Notes under the pieces: generated by a model
The model's database searches: none
The model's input: the letters and a program-made list of their open reading frames with translations, nothing else
Told to the model about the DNA's origin: nothing
NCBI RefSeq assembly: GCF_018343775.1
Contig: NZ_CP074349.1
Coordinates: forward strand, 372,001-436,000
Origin: Pseudomonas cichorii
Lineage (GTDB): Bacteria > Pseudomonadota > Gammaproteobacteria > Pseudomonadales > Pseudomonadaceae
Reading direction: 5' to 3'
DNA length: 64,000 nucleotides
Part shown: one piece after another, positions 41,648 through 50,206 of the stretch
Layout of the letters: each line of letters begins with the position of its first letter
How positions within the stretch are numbered: the stretch's first letter is position 1
Program-made: the position numbers and the translations under genes

Positions 41648-42905
41648 TTATCTCTTTGCGAGTTATCAGCGCTTGGGCTCTTGCATACTCAGGAAGGTCT
41701 GGAGTCAGCGCTTTGAGCTTTTCCAGTTGCTGCTTGGCCTGTTCGAGATTGTTATCTTCCAGTGTCGAAAATAGCTGGTTCAGTAATTTTTCGATCTCTG
41801 GATCGCGCTGCGTAACGCCCATGACCTCTTCAAGCACGCTGCTGGAGTCCATTCCGTAGGTCGTTCTCGGGTTAGAGGCTTTACCGTTATGTAACAGAAT
41901 GACTTCTTCGGGTTTCAGGCTGCCGATGATCTGTGGTGAATGGCTTGTGGCAATGAATTGCACTTTCGGGAATGCTTTTTTGAGCGTAGGGGCAATATTG
42001 CGTTGCCAGGCTGGGTGAAGATGTATGTCCAATTCATCGATAATCACGATGCCATTGGTACTCTCCAGAACATCTTTCCCCATCTGTGGATTGAGGATGC
42101 ACATCCGACGCGCAATATCGGCTATCAGAGCAATCAAACTGCGCTGCCCATCACTGAGGTCGTGGAACGGGACAGTCTTGCCTGGCCCCATATCTACCAC
42201 CAGACTTTGAAGTCTCAAGTCATATCTGAGGTCAAGCGCATCAGGGATTGCGAGCTGTATCGCTTGATTCACCCACTTGAGTTCATCCTCGGGTTCGCTG
42301 TCGGACTTCGAGTCCAGCTTGTCCTGAAGACGCTCAAGAGTCCTGGCGATTAACCAGCTTTCAAAGTCGCGCAAGTCGGCTACGGCATCAAACCAGTTCA
42401 GGTAGCCATCGAAACGAGATAATTTCTGTTGTGCCGAAAATTCTGCCGATACGTTAGCGCTTTTCCACCGGCGATTGGCGCGATAAAAAGCCAGCACCGG
42501 TAGATCGATACGCTCACCTGCATTCCACTTGGCATGTACTTCTTCCATATGCGTCAGGAATGATGGGTCGACGGCTGCTTCCCAGATATCAGCCAGCTGT
42601 ATCGTTCCCCAGTCCGGAAGGCCAAAAATGTCACCCTCGGCTTTTATGAAAACAGGAAGTTTGCGTTCAAACCGGCTTCGCCCTTCGTACTTATCAACAA
42701 CGAAGCGCACATCTTCGACGGGTAAATTCTTTTCGTCGCATTTCATAGCATTGCCAAACGGCACAAGAGACACTGCCACCCCCTGCAACAACGACGTCTT
42801 CCCACTCCCATTGACCCCAACCACCAGGTTAAACCCCGGCTGGAAATCAAAACGGGCATCTTCGTAACAACGAAAATTCTGTAGGTGGAGATGGTCGAGG
42901 CGCAT
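41637..42905 (-). CDS. ptuA: Septu anti-phage system ATPase PtuA
   Basis: A 422-residue SMC/ABC-type ATPase. Walker A GVNGSGKTS at residues 30-38 after LQNFRCYEDARFDF, the ABC signature LSDGQRSLIALIADIAR, Walker B GIVIIDELDIHLHPAWQ and the switch histidine in FIATSHSPQI. The C-terminal extension (about 330-422: EEVMGVTQRDPEIEKLLNQL and a helical tail) is seen in PtuA and in retron-associated PtuA-like ATPases. The ATG at 42905 is preferred because AAAGGAAA lies 5-7 nt upstream; a TTG at 42923 is also open. Forms an operon with ptuB. No reverse transcriptase or retron RNA is adjacent, so this is a plain two-gene Septu rather than a retron-Ec78 relative. Confidence 0.85.
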   Translation of the reverse strand: MRLDHLHLQNFRCYEDARFDFQPGFNLVVGVNGSGKTSLLQGVAVSLVPFGNAMKCDEKNLPVEDVRFVVDKYEGRSRFERKLPVFIKAEGDIFGLPDWGTIQLADIWEAAVDPSFLTHMEEVHAKWNAGERIDLPVLAFYRANRRWKSANVSAEFSAQQKLSRFDGYLNWFDAVADLRDFESWLIARTLERLQDKLDSKSDSEPEDELKWVNQAIQLAIPDALDLRYDLRLQSLVVDMGPGKTVPFHDLSDGQRSLIALIADIARRMCILNPQMGKDVLESTNGIVIIDELDIHLHPAWQRNIAPTLKKAFPKVQFIATSHSPQIIGSLKPEEVILLHNGKASNPRTTYGMDSSSVLEEVMGVTQRDPEIEKLLNQLFSTLEDNNLEQAKQQLEKLKALTPDLPEYARAQALITRKEIIGR

Positions 42906-42982
42906 GCTGGTTTCCTTTACCAAGTCTGGCAGATGCGCCAGTGTACCTTGGCTTGCCGTGTCTGCCAGCGTTCAGTCTATGT

Positions 42983-44236
42983 CTAGACCTTTGCCGCCAG
43001 CGGCTGCAACCTCGCCAGCCGCAACGCCACGCCCAGTGCGATCAGCAGTAGCGCGCCAATAAACAGGCCGATGCCGTTCCAGCCTGCGTAATGCCAGAAC
43101 ACGCCGCCGCCCGTTCCGGCCACGCTTGAGCCGGCGTAATAGCAGAACAGGTACAGCGAAGTGGCCTGGCCTCTGGCTTTTACGGCTCTGCGGCCCACCC
43201 AACTGCTGGCGAGCGAATGAGCACCGAAGAAGCCGAAGGTGAAGATCAAGACGCCGACAATGATGACCGCCAGCGGGCTGAACAGGGTCAGGGCCAGGCC
43301 GATCAGCATCATGACGATGACTGCCCACAACACTTTGCGCCGTCCCAGCCTGTCGCCCAGTGCGCCGATCTGCGCGGAGCTGTAGATGCCCGACAGGTAA
43401 ACGATCGAAAACACACCCACCACCGCCTGGCTCAGGTTGTAGGGCTCGGTCAGCAGGCGATAGCCGATGTAGTTGAAGAGGGTGACGAACGCACCCATCA
43501 GCAGAAAGGCGAGCAGAAACAGCAGCGGCAGCCCGGCATCGCGAAATTGCAGGACGAAGCCGTCCAGCAGGCTGCGCGGATGCAGCGAACGGGGCTGGAA
43601 GTTGCGGGACTCGGGCAGGATTCTCCAGAACACAGCGGCTGCAATCAGTGCCATGCCGCCGACCACCAACATCGCGGTATGCCAGCTTACGTAATCGATC
43701 ATCACCCCGGTAATCAGCCGTCCGCTCATGCCGCCGACCGCGCTGCCGCCGATATAAAGCCCCATGGCCAGGCCAAGGTGCATCGGGTGGATTTCCTCGC
43801 TCAGGTAGGTCATGGCCACCGCCGCCAGCCCGCTGAGCGACAGGCCGACCAGTGCACGGGTAATGAGCACGCCTTCCCAACTGGGCATCAACGCGCTGGC
43901 AATGGTGGAGATGGCTGCACAGAACAGCGCGAGCACCATCACCGGCTTGCGCCCCAACCGGTCGGAAATCGGCCCGGTGATCAACAGGCCAATGGCGAGC
44001 ATCGCCGTCGCAACCGACAGGATCAGGCTGCTTTGTGCTGCATTGATCGAGAACTCCTGAGACAGCAGCGGCATCATCGGTTGCACGCAATACAACAGGG
44101 CGAAGGTTGCGAATCCACCCGCGAACAGTGCCAGTACCGTTCTGGTGAACGCCGGTGTGTTCTTTTCGATATAGCTGTCGCCTGCGGCAGCTGTGGGCTG
44201 TTGTTCAGTGGAGAGCGGGGCAACGGCAGGGTTCAC
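42983..44236 (-). CDS. MFS transporter, YnfM-like
   Basis: A 417-residue, 12-helix major facilitator. The conserved motif A, GPISDRLGRKPVMVLA, follows helix 2, and a second copy-like loop, ALGDRLGRRKVLW, follows helix 8. The family (YnfM/arabinose-efflux-like) usually exports small compounds by proton antiport; the substrate is not predictable. I start at GTG 44236 (MNPAVAPLSTEQ...), with GAGG 6 nt upstream, rather than at the longer frame. It is divergent from a LysR gene, which probably controls it. Not obviously part of either the Septu or the aryl polyene genes. Confidence 0.85.
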   Translation of the reverse strand: MNPAVAPLSTEQQPTAAAGDSYIEKNTPAFTRTVLALFAGGFATFALLYCVQPMMPLLSQEFSINAAQSSLILSVATAMLAIGLLITGPISDRLGRKPVMVLALFCAAISTIASALMPSWEGVLITRALVGLSLSGLAAVAMTYLSEEIHPMHLGLAMGLYIGGSAVGGMSGRLITGVMIDYVSWHTAMLVVGGMALIAAAVFWRILPESRNFQPRSLHPRSLLDGFVLQFRDAGLPLLFLLAFLLMGAFVTLFNYIGYRLLTEPYNLSQAVVGVFSIVYLSGIYSSAQIGALGDRLGRRKVLWAVIVMMLIGLALTLFSPLAVIIVGVLIFTFGFFGAHSLASSWVGRRAVKARGQATSLYLFCYYAGSSVAGTGGGVFWHYAGWNGIGLFIGALLLIALGVALRLARLQPLAAKV

Positions 44237-44352
44237 GATGGACCTCGGGGTGCGGCAGGCTTGTAATGAAAAAAGCATATAGCGCTGAAATCATTCAATC
44301 CAATATATTGTTCGACCTGTTTGATATGTAAAACGACTTGATTGGAGGCCGC

Positions 44353-45252
44353 ATGGAATTGCGCCATTTGCGTTACTTCATCGCGGTTGCCGAAGAGCTG
44401 CATTTCGGACGTGCTGCTCAAGTGCTGGGTATTTCCCAGCCACCGCTGAGCCAGCAGATTCAGGCGCTGGAGCAGGAGCTTGGCGCGCGTCTGTTCGACC
44501 GCACCAACCGACGGGTGCAACTGAGTGAGGCCGGGCGGCTGTTTCTCGAAGAGGCTCGCGGCGTACTGGCCCAGGTCGACAAGGCCGCCGATGTGGCGCG
44601 TCGGGCACAACTGGGTGAGCTTGGGGAGTTGAAAGTCGGATTCACGGCTTCGGCACCTTTTACGTCCAGCATCCCGCAGGCGATCTTTGCTTTTCGCCAG
44701 ACCTACCCGGCTGTGCACCTGGCCTTGAAGGAAATGACCAGCAAGGATGTGTCCGAGCAACTGGAGGACAAGTCGATACAGGTCGGCATCATGCGGCCGC
44801 TTGCCTTGCCGGATTCATTGGTGTCTTTCGAGCTGCTGCGTGAACCGCTGGTAGCGATCATGCGTTCTGATCACCCTTTGGCCGCGGGCAGTGAGCAGGG
44901 GCTTTATATGTCGGAGCTGGCGGCCGAGCCGTTCGTGTTTTTCCCTCGTACTTACGGTAGCGGTTTGTACGCGCAGATACTGGAGCTGGCGCGAGAAGCC
45001 GGTTTCAGCCCCTTGATTACCCAGGAGGCCGGAGAGGTCATGACCATCATCGGGCTGGTGGCGGCAGGCCTTGGTGTGACGGTTCTGCCCGCGCCCTATC
45101 AGCGGATGCGCATCGAAGGCGTGGTCTATCGAACCTTGCTCGACCCCAAGGCAACCACCGCCGTGTGGCTGGTGCAGAGAAAGGACGAACAGTCACCGAT
45201 GGCCAAGGCGTTCTTTGAGTTGGCGACGGGAGGGAAGGGGATTCGCGAATGA
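44353..45252 (+). CDS. LysR-family transcriptional regulator
   Basis: The 299-residue protein has an N-terminal winged helix-turn-helix (MELRHLRYFIAVAEELHFGRA; AAQVLGISQPPLSQQIQALE) and a C-terminal periplasmic-binding-like effector domain (about 90-295, ELKVGFTASAPFTSSIPQA). The ATG at 44353 is preceded by GGAGG at 5 nt. The 116-nt divergent region towards the MFS gene is AT-rich (CATATAG, CAATATATTG) and should hold its binding site. The last codons and the stop codon lie inside a REP element (45242-45291), suggesting the repeat inserted at or shaped the gene end. Confidence 0.88.
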   Translation: MELRHLRYFIAVAEELHFGRAAQVLGISQPPLSQQIQALEQELGARLFDRTNRRVQLSEAGRLFLEEARGVLAQVDKAADVARRAQLGELGELKVGFTASAPFTSSIPQAIFAFRQTYPAVHLALKEMTSKDVSEQLEDKSIQVGIMRPLALPDSLVSFELLREPLVAIMRSDHPLAAGSEQGLYMSELAAEPFVFFPRTYGSGLYAQILELAREAGFSPLITQEAGEVMTIIGLVAAGLGVTVLPAPYQRMRIEGVVYRTLLDPKATTAVWLVQRKDEQSPMAKAFFELATGGKGIRE

Positions 45253-45291
45253 ATTCGCTCCATGCTCTGTGGGAGCGAATTCATTTGCGAA
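45242..45291. repeat. REP-type inverted repeat between convergent genes
   Basis: Arms of 20 nt (TTCGCGAATGAATTCGCTCC at 45242-45261; GGAGCGAATTCATTTGCGAA at 45272-45291) match with one mismatch around a 10-nt loop. It overlaps the LysR stop codon and ends 6 nt from the stop of the convergent lipoprotein gene. Same core word as the other REP copies in the window. Confidence 0.85.
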
Positions 45292-45297
45292 AAAGGC

Positions 45298-46101
45298 TTA
45301 CTTGACCTGCGCCAGATCCCCGCGCAGATCGACACTGGCTACCAGCGTGCCAGCGCGGCACTGGAATTTTTCGGTGTCCTTGTACAGGTCGCGCCCGACA
45401 ACACTGGCAATGTTGATCACCGCGTTGGCATTGGCTTTCCTGGCTGCGTTCTGCAGGGTCGCCAAGGCGGATTGCAAGGCCCAGAAGCAGGCTTCCTCAT
45501 CGGACTTGTTGCTGCCGTTGGTCTTGCGACTGCTGCCCACGGTGTCCAGCTTGCGAACCTGGGCTGGCAAGGTTTCACCGGCCAGGTAGAACTTGACGCT
45601 GCCGTCCAGCAAGCCCGCTTCGGTGGCACGCCTCACGCCTTCACGGAAGCTCAGGTAAGTCGGCGCATCGACGCCTTCCTTGATGATGCCCAGACCATTG
45701 ACGGCCTCGATGTTCGGATCAATCGACAGCTCCTTGAGGATGTTGGCGCGCAGGCGATTGACCCAACGGTTGTAGTTGCCATGGATCTGACCGTCCTTGT
45801 AGTCCAGACCGGTGCTGCTGCGGTAGTCGATTTCAAACGAGGTCGGGGTGTATGGAATATCGACCTCGGCGTGATGACGACCACGTACGGTGATGGCGGC
45901 CTTGATCATGCCCGGTTTTACCGATTGCACGACCCATTGGCGATCATTGAGCGCCGTGACGATGGCACGGCTCATCTGCTCGTTGCTGAAACCCATCTCG
46001 CTGGAGAAGTTTTCCTTCGCGTTGTACACCGGCTTGCTGGTACAGCCTGTAATCAACAAGGCCAAAGCCATCAAGGCGAAGATGCGGTGGATCAGATTCA
46101 T
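45298..46101 (-). CDS. Lipoprotein downstream of the aryl polyene genes
   Basis: A 267-residue predicted lipoprotein: signal peptide with lipobox LALLITGCTSKP (Cys about residue 20; Ser at +3 region and no Asp at +2 favour the outer membrane). The body (about 30-150: GFSNEQMSRAIVTALNDRQW, DIPYTPTSFEIDYRSS) resembles a small mixed alpha/beta domain, and the C-terminal part (about 150-265) ends with NANAVINIASVVGRDLYKD and an isolated Cys near the end. Homologues are sometimes mislabelled excinuclease ATPase, for which there is no support. It starts 26 nt after the ketosynthase gene apeR on the same strand, so it may be the last gene of the cluster. Function unknown. Confidence 0.7.
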   Translation of the reverse strand: MNLIHRIFALMALALLITGCTSKPVYNAKENFSSEMGFSNEQMSRAIVTALNDRQWVVQSVKPGMIKAAITVRGRHHAEVDIPYTPTSFEIDYRSSTGLDYKDGQIHGNYNRWVNRLRANILKELSIDPNIEAVNGLGIIKEGVDAPTYLSFREGVRRATEAGLLDGSVKFYLAGETLPAQVRKLDTVGSSRKTNGSNKSDEEACFWALQSALATLQNAARKANANAVINIASVVGRDLYKDTEKFQCRAGTLVASVDLRGDLAQVK

Positions 46102-46127
46102 TCCCTTTACTCCGTAGGTCGATCTAT

Positions 46128-47354
46128 TCAGTGCCAGCGGCGGAAAATCAGCGACGTGTTGACCCCGCCAAATGCAAAGTTGTTGTTCATCACATACTCG
46201 TTGCTTATCTGCCGGGGTTCACCCATCAGGTAATCCAGTTCGCCACATTGCGGGTCGACACTGTCGAGATTGAGGGTGTGGATGTAGCGGTCGCGATTGA
46301 GCATTTCGATGCTGAACCATGACTCCAGCGCCCCGCACGCGCCGAGCGTGTGACCGAAAAAGCTCTTCTGCGAACTGATCGGGATGCGTGGCCCGAAGAG
46401 GCTGCTGGTCGCCAGGGTTTCGGCGATATCGCCCTGTTCGGTGGCGGTGCCATGGCCGTTGACGTAACCGACAGCCTCTGGCGGCAGGTTCGCATCTTCC
46501 AGAGCCAGCTCCATGGCGCGACGCATGGTGATCTGCTCCGGGCGTGTGCTGTGGGCGCCATCGGCATTGCTGCCGAACCCGACGATTTCCGCATAGATAT
46601 GCGCACCCCGTGCCAGCGCATGCTCAAGCTCTTCGAGCACCAGCATGCCGGCACCTTCACCAATCACCAGGCCATCGCGCCCACTGTCGTAAGGCCTTGG
46701 GCTGGTGTGTGGCGCGTCGTTTTTCAGGCTGGTGGCGTACAGCGCATCGAAAACCATGGCTTCGGTAGGGCACAGCTCTTCCGCGCCGCCTGCCAGCATC
46801 AGCGGCAAGCGTCCGAACTTGATCGCTTCATAGGCGTAGCCGATGCCCTGGCTGCCGCTGGTGCAGGCGCTGGAGGTCGGGATCAGGCGTCCGGTCAGGC
46901 CGAAGAAGATGCTGATGTTGGCTGCCGTAGTGTGCGGCATCATCCGTACATAAGAGTTGGCGTTCAGGCCTTCGGCCACGGAGTTGAGCAGCATGTTACC
47001 GAACGCTTTTATGTCGTCGGTGCTACCGGTTGAGGAGCCGCATGCAGTGCCCATGCGTCCGTCGCGAATGATCGGGTCATTTAGCAAGCCAGCGTCGATC
47101 AGGGCTTTTTCCGATGCGCCCACCGCCATGCGCGATACCCGACCCATGCTGCGCAACTGTTTGCGGGTCCAGTGTTCGGGGACCGCGAAGTCATCGACAG
47201 GCCCGGCCAGTCGTGTGTTGAGTTCGGGGAAGCGATCCCACTCGCTCATGCGCCGGATGCCGCTGCGGTTGGCGGTGAAGTTGGCTTCGATGCTGGCCCA
47301 GTCGCTGCCCAGTGACGTAATGCCGGACATGCCGGTAACGACAACGCGCTTCAT
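46128..47354 (-). CDS. apeR: Aryl polyene beta-ketoacyl-ACP synthase ApeR
   Basis: A 408-residue condensing enzyme of the FabF/FabB type. The Cys-His-His triad is intact: PTSSACTSGSQGIGY (Cys164), GHGTATEQGD and KSFFGHTLGACGALE. In aryl polyene systems ApeR is the stand-alone ketosynthase that complements the ApeO-ApeC pair. The ATG at 47354 overlaps the apeQ stop codon by one base (TGATG); a GTG two codons earlier is possible. KAS-type decarboxylative condensation on ACP-bound substrates in the cytoplasm is expected. Confidence 0.88.
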   Translation of the reverse strand: MKRVVVTGMSGITSLGSDWASIEANFTANRSGIRRMSEWDRFPELNTRLAGPVDDFAVPEHWTRKQLRSMGRVSRMAVGASEKALIDAGLLNDPIIRDGRMGTACGSSTGSTDDIKAFGNMLLNSVAEGLNANSYVRMMPHTTAANISIFFGLTGRLIPTSSACTSGSQGIGYAYEAIKFGRLPLMLAGGAEELCPTEAMVFDALYATSLKNDAPHTSPRPYDSGRDGLVIGEGAGMLVLEELEHALARGAHIYAEIVGFGSNADGAHSTRPEQITMRRAMELALEDANLPPEAVGYVNGHGTATEQGDIAETLATSSLFGPRIPISSQKSFFGHTLGACGALESWFSIEMLNRDRYIHTLNLDSVDPQCGELDYLMGEPRQISNEYVMNNNFAFGGVNTSLIFRRWH

Positions 47355-48082
47355 CAGCACAAGCCTCCGTTGACGGCCAGGACCTGGCGAGTGATGTAAG
47401 CGGCCTCGGCGGACATCAGGAAGTTCACCGCGCCGGCTACCTCTTCAGGCGTGCCCATGCGCTGGGCCGGGATCATTTTCATCAGTTCGTCCACCGGAAC
47501 GTTTTCGTCCAGCATCGCCGTATCGATCAGGCCCGGTGCCACGCAGTTGACGGTGATCTTGCGTTTGCCCAGTTCGATGGCCAGGGCTTTGGCTGCACCG
47601 ATGAGTCCCGCCTTGGACGCGCTGTAATTGACCTGCCCGCGATTGCCGATCAGGCCGGACACCGACGTGATGCACACAATCCGGCCCGCTGCACGACGGC
47701 GAATCATCGGCATCATGACCGGGTGCAGCACGTTGTAGAAACCATCGAGGTTGGTGCGCAGTACCTGATCCCAGTCTTCTTCGCTGAGTGCCGGAAAGGC
47801 ACCATCGCGAGTCAGGCCGGCGTTGAGCACGACGCCGTAATAGGCGCCATGGGTTTCAACATCCTCTTCGAGAATCGCCTTGCAGGAGGCACGGTCGCTC
47901 ACGTCGAATTGCAGCACGCGGGCCTGGCGTCCCAGCGCGATGATTTCGGCCTGAACGGCTTCTGCTTCACTGCGACCGCTACGGCAATGCAGGACCAGGT
48001 CATATCCGGCCTGGGCCAGACGCAGCGCAATGGCGCGGCCAATGCCACGGCTGGAGCCGGTGACCAGTATCGATTCAGTCAT
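47354..48082 (-). CDS. apeQ: Aryl polyene 3-ketoacyl-ACP reductase ApeQ
   Basis: The 242-residue FabG-like short-chain dehydrogenase reduces the beta-keto group after each condensation using NADPH. ILVTGSSRGIGRAIALRLA (cofactor), LNAGLTRDG, catalytic Ser in ITSVSGLIG and YSASKAGLIGAAKALA (Tyr-Lys). The start at 48082 overlaps the apeP stop in ATGA; the open frame upstream is only the apeP gene in another frame. Confidence 0.9.
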   Translation of the reverse strand: MTESILVTGSSRGIGRAIALRLAQAGYDLVLHCRSGRSEAEAVQAEIIALGRQARVLQFDVSDRASCKAILEEDVETHGAYYGVVLNAGLTRDGAFPALSEEDWDQVLRTNLDGFYNVLHPVMMPMIRRRAAGRIVCITSVSGLIGNRGQVNYSASKAGLIGAAKALAIELGKRKITVNCVAPGLIDTAMLDENVPVDELMKMIPAQRMGTPEEVAGAVNFLMSAEAAYITRQVLAVNGGLC

Positions 48083-48534
48083 GCCATGGCTCCTTCGGTC
48101 AGGTATTGGGCGGCGTTGGGTGGGCAATAGACACTGAGGCGGGCAAAGGCCTGGATGTCCGGGCCGGTCAGGTTGCATTCAAAGACACCCATGCCGCTGT
48201 CGTCCTGCAATGAGCGTGTGGCCTGGATCGTCAGCTCGCTGCCAGCCGGGAAATGCCCGACGTTGCATTCGAACTTCCGGCTGCCGAGCAGGAAACCCAG
48301 CTGGATCGGCTCGCCCTTGAGACGGGCCTGGCAACCGGCATAGGCCGCTACGCTCTGGGCCATCAGTTCTACGCCGATCCAGGCGGGCAGGCTGCCGTCC
48401 GGCTGGCTGAACAAACCATCGGGGCGCACGGTGACCTTGGTCTGGATCTGTTCTTCGTCAAAGCTCAGGACCTGATCGATAAGGATCATGTCGGCAGCAT
48501 GGGGTATCAACTCGGCGAGCGGCCAATCGATCAT
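48079..48534 (-). CDS. apeP: Aryl polyene dehydratase subunit ApeP
   Basis: A 151-residue hotdog-fold protein of the 3-hydroxyacyl-ACP dehydratase type (ELIPHAADMILIDQV at the N-terminus; PAWIGVELMAQSVAAYAG on the central helix with the catalytic acidic residue). The usual GHFP histidine loop is replaced by FSQPDGSLP, so the protein alone probably lacks a complete active site. In aryl polyene systems ApeP forms a heterodimer with ApeI, which here is a domain of the ligase fusion and does carry GHFP. Overlaps apeO and apeQ by four bases. Confidence 0.85.
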   Translation of the reverse strand: MIDWPLAELIPHAADMILIDQVLSFDEEQIQTKVTVRPDGLFSQPDGSLPAWIGVELMAQSVAAYAGCQARLKGEPIQLGFLLGSRKFECNVGHFPAGSELTIQATRSLQDDSGMGVFECNLTGPDIQAFARLSVYCPPNAAQYLTEGAMA

Positions 48535-49727
48535 GGTGCATCTCCGATAATCAGGCTGATGTTGTTGCCGCCGAAAGCAAAGGAATTGCTCATCAGGTAG
48601 CGGGAGTCAGTAGGCGCCAGTTGCGCGCCGGGCAGTGTCCATTGCAGGACTGGCAGCAATGGATCGGCCTGGCCGTCCCATAGATGAGGGGGCAAGGCCC
48701 GTTCGCTGTTCTGCGGTGCAAGGCTCAGCCAGCAGAAAGCGACTTCCAGGGCACCGGCGGCACCGAGGGTATGACCGCTGAGAGGCTTGGTCGAAGAGCA
48801 CGAAACACCGTCGGGAAATACCGCCTGCACGGCGAGGCTTTCCATGGCGTCATTGTGCTGGGTCGCGGTGCCGTGCAGGTTCAGGTAACCGATTTGCCCG
48901 GCAGCGAGCCGGGCATTGTCCAGTGCCTGTTGCATGGCTTGCCGGGCACCACGACCGCCGGGTTCGGGCGCGGAAATATGATGTGCGTCGCAACTGGCGC
49001 CAGCGCCCAGCAGGGCGATCGAGTGTGTGCCGCTGGCTTCACGGGTCATGAGGAACAGGACTGCCGCCTCGCCGATATTGATGCCGTCGCGGTTGACTGA
49101 GAATGGATTGCAGCGCTGTTGCGACATGGCTTCCAGCGCCGAAAAACCGTTCAGTGTCAGTTTGCAGAGGCTGTCCACGCCGCCACACAGAACGGCATCG
49201 CACAGACCCATGTCCAGCGCCCGTCGTGCGCTGAGCAAGGCGCGTGCACTGGAGGTGCAGGCGGTGGAAATCACATAGGCCGGGCCGCGCAGTTCCAGCC
49301 AGGACGCCAGGAAGGTCGCCGGTGCGCCCAGCTCCTGCTGCTGATAGTCATAATGCTCGGGGAAGCTCTGGTCTCGCAGCCAGGTCGCCATGCTGTTGCT
49401 GGCTTCGTCGATACCCGAGGTGCTGGTGCCCAGAATGACTCCGATACGCTCGACGCCATAACGCGCGATGGCCTGACGGATATCACTTTCGATCTGCAGG
49501 GCGGCGGTCAGCAGCAACTGGTTATTGCGGCTGCCCTGTGCGCTCAATGACGCCGGGATGGGAGCCAGGGCATCTTTGATTGCGCCGACCGGCAACACCC
49601 GGTCGGGCACCCAGCCGTTCTCTGCAACCATCCCCGAACTGTCGGCAGCAAACAGCTTGCGCGACACCTCTTCAGGACCATTGCCCAGGGCACAGATCAG
49701 CCCCATGGCATTGAGGTAGGCAGTCAT
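48531..49727 (-). CDS. apeO: Aryl polyene ketosynthase ApeO
   Basis: A 398-residue condensing enzyme with the Cys-His-His triad: VISTACTSSARALLSA (Cys157), NLHGTATQHNDAME and KPLSGHTLGAAGALE. In characterised aryl polyene systems ApeO is the active KS subunit of a heterodimer with the chain-length-factor-like ApeC, the gene cut at the right edge of this window. It extends the polyene. Overlaps the DUF3261 lipoprotein gene upstream by four bases (ATGA) and apeP downstream likewise. Confidence 0.88.
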   Translation of the reverse strand: MTAYLNAMGLICALGNGPEEVSRKLFAADSSGMVAENGWVPDRVLPVGAIKDALAPIPASLSAQGSRNNQLLLTAALQIESDIRQAIARYGVERIGVILGTSTSGIDEASNSMATWLRDQSFPEHYDYQQQELGAPATFLASWLELRGPAYVISTACTSSARALLSARRALDMGLCDAVLCGGVDSLCKLTLNGFSALEAMSQQRCNPFSVNRDGINIGEAAVLFLMTREASGTHSIALLGAGASCDAHHISAPEPGGRGARQAMQQALDNARLAAGQIGYLNLHGTATQHNDAMESLAVQAVFPDGVSCSSTKPLSGHTLGAAGALEVAFCWLSLAPQNSERALPPHLWDGQADPLLPVLQWTLPGAQLAPTDSRYLMSNSFAFGGNNISLIIGDAP

Positions 49728-50206
49728 TGTGAAGTCTCGAGATTCAAGGGGGTGATTTCATAACTCAGCCCTTCCTTGAGCTTCAGCGTAAAGACATTGG
49801 CAGAACGGTAGTCGACCCGCCAGCGGTCATCGAGGCGGCGCTGCGTATCCTGATTCTGAGCAGCAGGATAACTGATGGGCAGCTTTTCATTCGGTGTCAG
49901 GGCAAAAAGCAGGGCTGCAAACAGTTCGCGAGCCTCCGGGTTCGGCGGCAGCAGACCATCGGCCTGCCACTTGCCCTGAATCAGCAACTGGCGCGCTTGG
50001 GGAATGCCCAGCGGGTCCATCAAGGACCAGCGCAACCCGGCATTCTCACCCTGGATGATCAACAGCCAGTCCTGACGCTGATCGGCCTGCTCACGCTGGA
50101 TATGCAGCTGCATCGGCAACTGCAACGACGGCATGGCCGCAGGCAGCGGTGCCTGGCTGGCACAGCCGCCCAGCAACAGAAGCACTAGAAACCATGCGCG
50201 GATCAT
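49724..50206 (-). CDS. DUF3261 lipoprotein (ApeN-like)
   Basis: A 160-residue lipoprotein: MIRAWFLVLLLLGGCASQAP with lipobox (Cys about residue 15), then a compact beta-rich domain (LPMQLHIQREQADQRQDWLL, NAGLRWSLMDPLGIPQARQL) that resembles LolB in outline. DUF3261 lipoproteins accompany aryl polyene clusters and are suspected to receive or anchor the pigment at the outer membrane, partnering the LolA-like protein of this cluster. The ATG at 50206 is chosen for the signal peptide and the ATGA overlap with the methyltransferase gene. Confidence 0.8.
   Translation of the reverse strand: MIRAWFLVLLLLGGCASQAPLPAAMPSLQLPMQLHIQREQADQRQDWLLIIQGENAGLRWSLMDPLGIPQARQLLIQGKWQADGLLPPNPEARELFAALLFALTPNEKLPISYPAAQNQDTQRRLDDRWRVDYRSANVFTLKLKEGLSYEITPLNLETSQ

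Noticed and set aside
40979..42905. A retron (Ec78-like) with PtuAB effectors
   Set aside because: No reverse transcriptase gene or structured msr/msd-like RNA is adjacent; hemE and the MFS gene border the pair directly.
43217..44266. A 349-codon plus-strand frame opposite the MFS gene
   Set aside because: Antisense to a clear 12-helix transporter; the translated sequence is Gln/His/Arg-rich without any domain.
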